Positions 1 to 5,249 are shown, counted from the first letter of the stretch. The stretch: 16,213 nt of DNA from Oscillospiraceae bacterium (GCA_009779455.1 WREG01000022.1:1-16213), one strand, 5' to 3'. The notes: generated by a model from the letters alone, not told the origin. Program-made: numbers and translations.

Positions 1-149
1 CCGCCATGTCCATTATTACGTTTTTCAATTTCGGCTGGAGTGTATTCTTTAACGCCGTATGGCGGATCGGTCACTATACCTGTTATAGAATTTTCTTCCC
101 GTTCTTTCATCCAGTCAAAACAGTTTGTGTTAAAGTATTTATAATTCAT
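1..149 (-). CDS. DNA methyltransferase, N-terminal fragment (runs off the left edge)
   Basis: The visible 49 codons contain the sequence TDPPYG at about residues 27-32. This is the (D/N)PPY motif IV of amino-group (N6-adenine or N4-cytosine) DNA methyltransferases, where it forms part of the catalytic site that positions the target base. Motif IV so close to the N-terminus suits the beta class, in which the catalytic block comes before the S-adenosylmethionine-binding block; that assignment is inference, since the rest lies outside the window. The start is supported by an AAGGAG ribosome-binding site that overlaps the last codons of the upstream regulator gene, leaving a gap of only 3 nt. The gene is therefore co-transcribed with, and probably controlled by, that regulator. 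Whether a restriction enzyme accompanies it cannot be seen. The recognition sequence is unknown. Confidence 0.82.
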   Translation of the reverse strand, partial: MNYKYFNTNCFDWMKEREENSITGIVTDPPYGVKEYTPAEIEKRNNGHG

Positions 150-152
150 TTC

Positions 153-356
153 TTAAAACTCCTTATAACAGATAATTTCCGAAATGTCACATTTTAAATA
201 TCTGCAAATTCTATCAAGAATATCCAATGAAACAAATTCTCCACGACCCATTTTATCCATTGTTGATTTTGATATGCCTGTTGCAGTCATAAGAGCTTTT
301 TTATTCATATCTTTGTCGATTAATAGTTTCCAAAGTGGTTTATAAGAAAAAGCCAT
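153..356 (-). CDS. Cro/C1 (XRE)-family helix-turn-helix regulator
   Basis: A 67-residue protein made of little more than one Cro/C1-type DNA-binding domain. The helix-turn-helix runs through ALMTATGISKSTMDKM, followed by a GEFVSLDILDRICRYLKC segment typical of the third to fifth helices. I chose the ATG reading MAFSYK because related small regulators begin this way; a frame extension of nine more codons upstream exists but crosses the inverted repeat. The chosen start lacks a clear Shine-Dalgarno: the nearest purine-rich stretch (GGCGG) lies inside the stem of that repeat. It sits 3 nt upstream of the methyltransferase gene, an arrangement known for control proteins of restriction-modification systems and for phage or transposon regulators. 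Autoregulation through the upstream repeat is inference. Confidence 0.8.
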   Translation of the reverse strand: MAFSYKPLWKLLIDKDMNKKALMTATGISKSTMDKMGRGEFVSLDILDRICRYLKCDISEIICYKEF

Positions 357-414
357 AAAAACCGCCATGCACCAAGTCTGCACAGATCAACCATGAAATC
401 CGCATGGCGGTCAC
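340..414 (-). CDS. Possible short leader ORF overlapping the regulator start
   Basis: A frame of 24 codons starting GTG (or 21 codons from the internal ATG, reading MRISWLICADLV...) runs through the inverted repeat and ends 17 nt inside the regulator gene in a different frame. A purine-rich AGGTAGG lies just upstream of the GTG. If translated, it could open the hairpin and couple translation to the regulator, whose own start has a poor ribosome-binding site. It is too short for coding statistics, so this is a candidate only. Confidence 0.25.
   Translation of the reverse strand: MTAMRISWLICADLVHGGFYGFFL
361..411 (-). promoter_or_regulatory. Perfect 10-bp inverted repeat in the regulator leader
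   Basis: ACCGCCATGC at the left end and GCATGGCGGT at the right end are exact reverse complements separated by 31 nt. On the transcribed (minus) strand the second arm is followed directly by four more T's and then the regulator ATG. It could therefore work as an RNA hairpin hiding the GGCGG before the start, as a weak attenuator, or as a DNA operator for the regulator. The sequence shows the repeat; the role is inference. Confidence 0.55.
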
Positions 415-466
415 GCCTACCTGGTTCCCTTCTTTTGTATTTTTCAAACTAAATCAGCTCAATGAT

Positions 467-495
467 ATTGTAACATATAAATATTGAGAACACAA
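467..495 (-). promoter_or_regulatory. Promoter for the regulator–methyltransferase pair
   Basis: On the minus strand TTGTGT is followed after 17 nt by TACAAT, and a TG two bases from the -10 makes it an extended -10 box. This closely matches the housekeeping sigma-factor consensus. It is correctly placed about 110 nt upstream of the regulator start, so the transcript would begin near position 460 and include the inverted repeat in its leader. Confidence 0.6.
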
Positions 496-533
496 CATAT
501 ATGTGGTTTATTTACAATATATTAATAATTTAC

Positions 534-563
534 AAAAAGAAACAGCCAGCAGTATAACGGCTG
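534..563 (-). terminator. Probable intrinsic terminator after the P-loop pseudogene
   Basis: On the minus strand a CAGCC...GGCTG stem (an overlapping CCAGC/GCTGG register is also possible) is followed by TTTCTTTTT. It lies about 70 nt beyond the stop codon of the minus-strand ATPase gene and upstream of the next minus-strand promoter, so it would end that transcript. The stem is only five to six base pairs, so strength is uncertain. Confidence 0.5.
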
Positions 564-630
564 GAAACGGGCCGTGGAGAGGGCGAAGGGCTGGGAAATC
601 AACGGGTAGGGGTCGGCGTCTCGGCGTCCC

Positions 631-1730
631 TTACGGGGTGCGGTTTAAAATGTCCCCGGCAACAGAATCCTCAAGCCCATGTATCCCGTCAAAATCAACG
701 GTATCCCTGTAATATTCTTCAAGCTCGACGTGATAGGCCCTCGCGCTTTTGTAATGCCTTACGGCTTCCCGCAGCAGCTCGTTCCTTGCTTTTTTTAAGA
801 ATGCCGACAGGTTTTTTTTAGCCGCCAGCGCATTTGGATCGCAGAACCGGTCTGTATTTATTGTTTTGTAAACGTTTTCCGGCGGGTTGTGGTATTCGTT
901 GGCCGTAAAGAAGCATATGCCGGGACCGGGCAGTATTATATGCTCCAGCTTTTCGCTTGGCCTTGTGGGGCAGCAGCATGTTATGATGTTAATCCCTTTT
1001 TCGAGGCAGGCGGCGCGTATTTCCCCCAAATAAACCGAGGCGGGCAGGCCGTGGCTGTCCCTTAAAACTATTGTTTTTGACGCGGTTGCCGGAATTGTGC
1101 CGTATAGCAGGTCAACGCCTTCATGGCATAAAGAGCTTAAAAAACGGCGTTTTTCACGGCCTTTCCCCGCGTTTTCATAATAAATGCCGCAAAGCTCCCT
1201 TGATACGGTGCGGCTTGCGGAACGCTTTATCTTATCCCTGTCCAAAGAGCCCGAAATGATTTTCAGCCTGTCGCTGTCAAGCGCTTTTACGGCCGATAAG
1301 AAGCTCCCGGCTCGTTTAAATTCGGATTCCTTCAACAACACAAGCTCTTGTATGCGCGCGCTGTTTTTTCGGATTTTTTTTATATCGAAAAATGCGCCGT
1401 AATTTAAAATTTGCTCGCTTACGCCCATAAACTTCGGTTCGAGGGCGTGCGGGGGGGTGCCGTCGCAAACGGCCTCTTCAGTCCGGGGAATATGACCGCG
1501 TCAAGGCTGCCGCTGTCCATTGAGCATAAAATGCGTTCGCAGGAATACCCTTCTTTTTCGATTTTTTCGGCCATCCGCCCCATTGACGACGATTTCCCCG
1601 TGCCGGGGCCGCCTTTTATAATGTATAGCTCCCATCCGTCCAAGGGGTCGTATATATCCGAAAAAAGCGAATAAAACCCTTCGGGGCTGTTCGCCCCCGC
1701 GAAAAAGCAAACCTTAGATATGTCATTCAT
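631..1730 (-). pseudogene. Two-domain P-loop ATPase gene, split by a -1 frameshift
   Basis: The first frame (103 codons) begins with a segment containing Walker A GGPGTGKS at residues 40-47; after about residue 86 it turns into non-homologous sequence and stops. The second frame resumes with VCDGTPPHALEPKF and continues to the end. Adding one base between the codons for LKR and VCD (near 1472-1475) joins them exactly into 366 codons. The order of features (FFAG..SPEGFYS, Walker A, DGT-PH-EP, then a second similar half) resembles a poorly characterised family of roughly 370-residue nucleotide-binding proteins found in Clostridia; its function is not known to me. In the second half the P-loop position reads VLRDSHGLPAS and lacks the GKS/T, so only the first domain can bind nucleotide. 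The deletion could be real or a sequencing error. Only a weak GGCGG ribosome-binding site is seen. Confidence 0.75.
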
Positions 1731-1913
1731 ATATATCCGCCGCCAATCATTTTATACGTTTAATATATTCTATTCAGGGACAATTTCCTGCGTGATTTTA
1801 TTTCCCGGCGAATCTTTTTAGGATAAACATACCAAAAATATATACAATAACGGAGCAGGTATTATTAATATTTAAAGAACTTTAAAAAAGTATACGTTTT
1901 TTGAAAAAAAGGC

Positions 1914-1942
1914 TTGCATTTACGGTTTTTATATGATAAAAT
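1914..1942 (+). promoter_or_regulatory. Main promoter of the S10 operon
   Basis: TTGCAT, a 17-nt spacer and TAAAAT, with TG one base before the -10 (extended -10). Upstream, from about 1861, run several A- and T-tracts that look like an UP element. Transcription would start near 1949-1950. A strong promoter is expected for ribosomal protein genes, and no other convincing plus-strand promoter is seen between it and rpsJ. Confidence 0.75.
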
Positions 1943-2177
1943 GTTCGGGCGCGTGAAAATGACGGGGTTGTCCCGTTACACCCGCAGCACTTTAATTTTC
2001 AGGCAAACGTTGATATGCGATGAAGCGGTAGGTGGCTATAGCATTAATACCCTTATATAAATTGAGGATATCAATCCGTTAGGGAATTACCGCCGAGTAT
2101 GTCCGATTTTAAACCGGGCGAAAACATAATGTTAAACAATAAGATTTTTATTGGCGACATTAAAGAACCGTGCATCC

Positions 2178-2200
2178 CCGGAAATATTTCCGGCTTTTTT
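2178..2200 (+). terminator. Attenuator-like hairpin in the S10 leader
   Basis: CCGGAAATATTTCCGG is a perfect 16-base palindrome (six to seven base pairs around a short ATAT or TA loop) followed by C and six T's. This has the form of an intrinsic terminator but sits about 105 nt upstream of rpsJ, inside the transcribed leader. A constitutive terminator here would silence an essential operon, so a conditional one is the reasonable reading. Confidence 0.5.
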
Positions 2201-2241
2201 AAAGGCGGCGGGTAAACACCCGGGTGCGTGTCGGTTTTTTT
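2190..2241 (+). promoter_or_regulatory. Second, competing T-run structure in the leader
   Basis: CCGGC, the distal part of the upstream palindrome, can pair with GTCGG (2230-2234), which is followed by seven T's. A small CGGGT-AAAC-ACCCG hairpin would sit inside. Because it reuses the right arm of the 2178-2193 palindrome, the two folds exclude each other. The stem is short and includes a G-U pair, so it is weaker evidence than the first. Confidence 0.3.
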
Positions 2242-2246
2242 CAGGA

Positions 2247-2274
2247 GAATTCTCTGAATTCGCGGAATTCTTTT
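2247..2274 (+). repeat. Three GAATTC words at 9-bp spacing
   Basis: GAATTC occurs three times at exact 9-bp intervals (starting at 2247, 2256 and 2265). The last two can form a hairpin with a GCG loop followed by TTTT. The cluster ends about 20 nt upstream of the rpsJ ribosome-binding site. It may be a decayed short tandem repeat or part of the leader fold. Confidence 0.5.
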
Positions 2275-2305
2275 AGCGGCCCGAAGCAATTAAGGAGGCC
2301 AAAAT

Positions 2306-2617
2306 ATGGCGGTTAAAGAAAAAATAAGGATCCGTCTCAAAGGTTATGACCATAACCTTGTTGATAAGTCGGCGGAGAAAATTGTCGAAACGGCGAAGCG
2401 CACGGGCGCGGCGGTTTCAGGGCCTGTCCCGCTCCCGACGGAAAAAGAAGTTGTTACAGTTCTCCGCGCGGTTCATAAATACAAAGACAGCCGCGAGCAG
2501 TTCGAACAGCGCACTCATAAAAGGCTCATTGATATTATAAGGCCGTCCAATAAAACGGTCGAGGCGCTTACGGGTCTGGAACTCCCGGCGGGCGTGGATG
2601 TCGAGATCAAGCTTTAA
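2306..2617 (+). CDS. rpsJ: 30S ribosomal protein S10
   Basis: S10 sits in the head of the small subunit and also acts, as NusE, in transcription antitermination with NusB. The 103-residue product has the usual length and contains the family hallmarks KIRIRLKGYDH near the N-terminus, the GPVPLPT turn at about residues 40-46, the long loop SREQFEQRTHKRLIDI at about 62-77, and a VDVEIKL end. A full TAAGGAGG ribosome-binding site lies 7-8 nt before the ATG. It is the first gene of the operon and is preceded by the long structured leader, so it is the first reading frame exposed to any leader-based control. Confidence 0.97.
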   Translation: MAVKEKIRIRLKGYDHNLVDKSAEKIVETAKRTGAAVSGPVPLPTEKEVVTVLRAVHKYKDSREQFEQRTHKRLIDIIRPSNKTVEALTGLELPAGVDVEIKL

Positions 2618-2643
2618 CTCATAAATTCCGTGCGAAGATCAAT

Positions 2644-2661
2644 GTTGGCGCAAAAGCCAAC
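2644..2661 (+). promoter_or_regulatory. Hairpin in the rpsJ–rplC gap
   Basis: GTTGGC and GCCAAC form a perfect six-base-pair stem with a GCAAAA loop. It lies in a 72-nt gap, just upstream of the AAAGGAAGG ribosome-binding site of rplC, and has no T-run, so it is not a terminator. A role in mRNA stability, processing or translation is possible. Confidence 0.4.
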
Positions 2662-2689
2662 CAATAATCTTGAAAGGAAGGTCTTAAAA

Positions 2690-3325
2690 ATGCAAAAAGG
2701 GCTTATAGCGAAAAAAATAGGTATGACCCAGGTCTTTGACGATAGCGGGAAAGTCGTTCCCGTAACGGTCGTGGAAGCGGGGCCCTGCACCGTTATCCAA
2801 AAGAAAACGGCGGAAAAAGACGGCTACGACGCCGTTCAGGTGGGCTTCGGCGACGTAAAGCTCCAAAGGGTGTCAAAACCCCTGAAAGGGCATTTCGCGA
2901 AAGGCGACACGGCTCCGAAAAAAATATTGAAAGAGTTCAAATTTAAAGATATATCCGGCTTCAATGTAGGCGACATCATGAAAGCCGACGTTTTTGAAGC
3001 GGGTAACAAGATAGACGTGGTCGGCACCAGCAAAGGCAAGGGATGGGCCGGCGTAATCAAAAGATGGAATTTCGGCAGGCTTAAAGAAACCCACGGTTCG
3101 GGCCCCGTCGTGAGGCATCAGGGTTCGATGGGCGCCTGCTCAGACCCGTCAAGGGTTTTTAAAGGCAAAAAATTGTCCGGGCATCTCGGCTGCGAGAGGG
3201 TCACGGTTCAGAATTTAACGGTTGTCAAGGTTGACGCGGAAAATAATCTCATAGCCATTAAAGGGGCCATACCCGGCCCCCGTAACGGGATAGTCGTACT
3301 TTCTGACGCCGTAAAGAAAGCGTAA
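2690..3325 (+). CDS. rplC: 50S ribosomal protein L3
   Basis: L3 is an early assembly protein of the large subunit, and its long loop reaches the peptidyl transferase centre. The 211-residue product begins MQKGLIAKKIGMTQVF, the classic L3 start. An in-frame ATG 60 nt upstream would add a non-conserved extension, and the AAGGAAGG site supports the downstream start. The central extension reads KGKGWAGVIKRWNF, then GPVVRHQGSMGACSDPSR (about residues 140-160), followed by GCERVTVQNL. The R-W-N-F...GRLKETHG form differs from the RHGF form in Escherichia coli and is a known lineage variant. Its stop codon forms the base of the hairpin repeat in the next gap. Confidence 0.97.
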   Translation: MQKGLIAKKIGMTQVFDDSGKVVPVTVVEAGPCTVIQKKTAEKDGYDAVQVGFGDVKLQRVSKPLKGHFAKGDTAPKKILKEFKFKDISGFNVGDIMKADVFEAGNKIDVVGTSKGKGWAGVIKRWNFGRLKETHGSGPVVRHQGSMGACSDPSRVFKGKKLSGHLGCERVTVQNLTVVKVDAENNLIAIKGAIPGPRNGIVVLSDAVKKA

Positions 3326-3400
3326 AGTTTGAAAAACAGGTTTTCAAACTTCGTAAGTTTTGCCCTTTGATTCTGTACGGCAAAACTTCTCTATCATCAA
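3325..3400 (+). repeat. Double-hairpin intergenic repeat, copy 1 (rplC–rplD)
   Basis: A perfect 11-bp stem AAGTTTGAAAA/TTTTCAAACTT around ACAGG begins at the last base of the rplC stop codon. It is followed by a perfect 10-bp stem AAGTTTTGCC/GGCAAAACTT with a 14-nt loop containing TTCTGT, then TATCATCA. The second stem and the tail recur in the rplF–rplR gap. No T-run follows either stem, so neither is a standard terminator. Function is unknown. Confidence 0.7.
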
Positions 3401-3417
3401 GAAGGAAGGTTGTAAAG

Positions 3418-4041
3418 ATGCCTAATATAGCGGTATTGGATAAAACGGGCAATAAAGTTTCCGATATGGAGCTTAACGCAGATATATTTGATATTGAACC
3501 CAACGCATCCGTCATGCACCTGTCTGTTGTGAGTTATCTCGCAAATCAAAGGCATGGGACGCAGAGTACGCTCACAAGGGCTGAAGTCAGGGGCGGAGGA
3601 AAAAAGCCCTGGCGCCAAAAAGGCTCCGGCAGGGCGAGGCAAGGCTCCACACGTTCCCCGCAATGGTATCACGGCGGCGTCGCGTTCGGGCCGAAGCCGC
3701 GCGAATATGGGTTCAGGCTTAATAAAAAGATGAGAAGGCTCGCGATGAAGTCCGCGTTTTCCTCGAAAGCGCAGGCGGGCGAAATAACGGTACTCGACAG
3801 CTTTGATTTAAAAGAAATCAAAACAAAAGAGGTTTTCGGCGTATTGAAAGCGCTTGACGCCGCGAGGAAGACGCTTATAGTTTTACCCGAAAAAGACGAC
3901 GTTGTTTACCGCAGCGCGAGGAATATAGACGGCGTTAAAGTATCGCCCGTAAACACGCTCAACGTTTATGATTTATTAAACTGCGACACGCTTTTGCTTT
4001 TGGAAGGCGCCGTTGCTAAAATCGAGGAGGTATATGCGTGA
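3418..4041 (+). CDS. rplD: 50S ribosomal protein L4
   Basis: L4 is an early-binding large-subunit protein whose extended loop lines the exit tunnel; in enterobacteria it also represses the S10 operon. The 207-residue product shows the basic tunnel loop, with RGGGKKPWRQKGSGRARQG at about residues 58-76 and the H-G-G...FGPKPR segment at about 85-95. The start reading MPNIAVLDKTG is preceded by GAAGGAAGG. An upstream in-frame start exists but would translate through the hairpin repeat and is not conserved. The C-terminus overlaps the rplW start region. Confidence 0.96.
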   Translation: MPNIAVLDKTGNKVSDMELNADIFDIEPNASVMHLSVVSYLANQRHGTQSTLTRAEVRGGGKKPWRQKGSGRARQGSTRSPQWYHGGVAFGPKPREYGFRLNKKMRRLAMKSAFSSKAQAGEITVLDSFDLKEIKTKEVFGVLKALDAARKTLIVLPEKDDVVYRSARNIDGVKVSPVNTLNVYDLLNCDTLLLLEGAVAKIEEVYA

Positions 4042-4334
4042 TGAAGCAGGCAGAGGACATAATCATCCGCCCCGTGGTATCCGAGGAAAGCATGGGCGGC
4101 TCGGCGATGAAAAAATATACCTTCGCGGTGGCGAAGGACGCCAATAAAATAGAAATAGCGAAAGCGGTCGAAAAACTTTTTTCCGTTGATGTTAAAAAGG
4201 TGAACACCTTGAATGTCCGCGGGAAATATCGCCGCTACGGCCGTTTCGAGGGATATAAGCCTTCATGGAAAAAAGCGGTTGTAACCCTTGCCGAGGATTC
4301 TAAAACAATAGAGTTCTTTGACGGGCTTGTATAA
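4041..4334 (+). CDS. rplW: 50S ribosomal protein L23
   Basis: L23 lies at the tunnel exit and is the docking site for trigger factor and the signal recognition particle. The 97-residue product has the expected D-I-I-I-R-P-V-V-S-E-E-S start, the KYTFAVAKDANKIEIAKAVE helix (about residues 23-43) and VDVKKVNTLN near 48-57. Its ATG shares one base with the rplD TGA (TGATG), implying coupled translation. A GTG one codon earlier is also possible: the GGAGG site is 7 nt from the GTG and 10 nt from the ATG. I prefer the ATG. Confidence 0.95.
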   Translation: MKQAEDIIIRPVVSEESMGGSAMKKYTFAVAKDANKIEIAKAVEKLFSVDVKKVNTLNVRGKYRRYGRFEGYKPSWKKAVVTLAEDSKTIEFFDGLV

Positions 4335-4389
4335 TCAGGAGTCAGGAGCAAAATTTCGCAAACAAGACCAGGGAATTAGGAATTAGGAG
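4335..4389 (+). repeat. Heptamer repeats TCAGGAG/TTAGGAG, copy A (rplW–rplB)
   Basis: Directly after the rplW stop codon come two TCAGGAG units, then 27 nt of spacer, then overlapping GGAATTA units reading TTAGGAA-TTAGGAG (4376-4389). The final unit provides the AGGAG ribosome-binding site of rplB, 8 nt before its ATG. The same heptamers recur in three other gaps. Confidence 0.65.
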
Positions 4390-4397
4390 TAGTATTT

Positions 4398-5231
4398 ATG
4401 GCTATCAAGAATTATAAGCCGACGACAAACGCAAGGCGTAATATGTCGGTTGTAGATTATACGGGGCTTTCAAAGGTTCCGCCCGAAAGAAGCCTTTTAG
4501 GCCCCCTTTCGAAGAATGCGGGCCGCAACAGCTACGGAAGGATAACCGTCAGGCACCGCGGGGGCGGAAACCGCAGGAAATACCGTTTCGTTGACTTTAA
4601 AAGGAATAAAACGGATATGCCCGCTACCGTAAAGACTCTCGAATATGACCCCAACCGTTCGGCGCATATCGCGCTTATCGAATATGAGGACGGGGTAAAA
4701 AACTACATTTTGGCCCCTTTGGGCCTGAAACCGGGCGACACGGTCATATCGGGCCGCGAAGCGGACATAAAGGCGGGCAATGCCCTCCCCCTTTCAAGCA
4801 TACCCACGGGTACTGTCATACACAACGTGGAGCTTTATCCCGGGAGGGGCGGCCAAATCGCCAGAGCGGCCGGAAACGCGGCGCAGCTGATGGCTAAAGA
4901 AGGCGCGCTGGCTCTTCTCAGGCTTCCTTCGGGGGAACTCCGCAACGTACCGTCCGAATGCATGGCGACAATAGGCCAGGTCGGGAATACGGACAACGAA
5001 AATATAAAACTCGGCAAAGCCGGCCGGGTACGCCATATGGGCATAAGGCCCACGGTCAGGGGCTCCGTGATGAACCCCTGCGACCATCCTCACGGCGGGG
5101 GCGAGGGGAAATCGCCCATAGGCCGTCCCGGCCCCGTTACCCCTTGGGGCAAACCCGCGCTGGGATACAAAACGAGAGACAAGAAAAAACGCTCCGATAA
5201 ATTTATCGTGAAGCGCCGCAATGAAAAATAA
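4398..5231 (+). CDS. rplB: 50S ribosomal protein L2
   Basis: L2 is one of the most conserved large-subunit proteins. It is needed for subunit association and for peptidyl transferase activity. The 277-residue product has the full length, with GRNSYGRITVRHRGGGNRRKYR truncated here to its key run GRITVRHRGGG (about 47-57) and the signature NPCDHPHGGGEG at about 226-237 near the catalytic centre. The second residue of that motif's centre, the conserved histidine, is present. The ATG is set by the AGGAG supplied by the heptamer repeat. Confidence 0.97.
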   Translation: MAIKNYKPTTNARRNMSVVDYTGLSKVPPERSLLGPLSKNAGRNSYGRITVRHRGGGNRRKYRFVDFKRNKTDMPATVKTLEYDPNRSAHIALIEYEDGVKNYILAPLGLKPGDTVISGREADIKAGNALPLSSIPTGTVIHNVELYPGRGGQIARAAGNAAQLMAKEGALALLRLPSGELRNVPSECMATIGQVGNTDNENIKLGKAGRVRHMGIRPTVRGSVMNPCDHPHGGGEGKSPIGRPGPVTPWGKPALGYKTRDKKKRSDKFIVKRRNEK

Positions 5232-5249
5232 CGGAAAGGGGATAAATAA

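Larger units (their letters stand above)
1950..2305 (+). promoter_or_regulatory. Long structured 5' leader of the S10 operon
   Basis: About 355 nt between the predicted transcription start and rpsJ carry no credible gene but several self-complementary segments. There is a 5' stem-loop (GACGGG/CCCGTT extended by GTG/CAC, 1954-1981). There is a possible branched domain closed by GCGGTA/TACCGC (2025-2030 with 2088-2093) and enclosing CCCT/AGGG and ATTGA/TCAAT. There is a perfect palindrome with a T-run, and a second T-run structure. In gamma-proteobacteria the S10 leader is regulated by L4; this leader has no visible similarity to that one. Feedback or growth-rate control is inferred. Confidence 0.5.

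Noticed and set aside
1..8. CCGCCATG as a third copy of the inverted-repeat arm at 361-411
   Set aside because: Only eight bases match and they lie in methyltransferase coding sequence; chance similarity is enough.
503..712. A 69-codon plus-strand frame
   Set aside because: It crosses the probable terminator and the 3' end of the minus-strand ATPase gene, has no ribosome-binding site, and its translation shows no recognisable domain.
1959..2060. A 33-codon frame at the beginning of the S10 leader as a leader peptide
   Set aside because: It has no ribosome-binding site and no run of regulatory codons, and it overlaps stem-loop structure. Nothing supports translation.
2025..2093. T-box or known riboswitch in the S10 leader
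   Set aside because: No T-box consensus or specifier arrangement and no riboswitch core that I recognise; kept only as an unclassified structured leader.
3325..3388. Intrinsic terminator between rplC and rplD
   Set aside because: The stems are A/T-rich and are not followed by a T-run, and essential genes of the same operon continue downstream.
4349..4362. Decayed double-hairpin repeat in the rplW–rplB gap (GCAAAATTTCGC)
   Set aside because: It resembles one arm of the repeat over about ten bases only, with no matching second arm.
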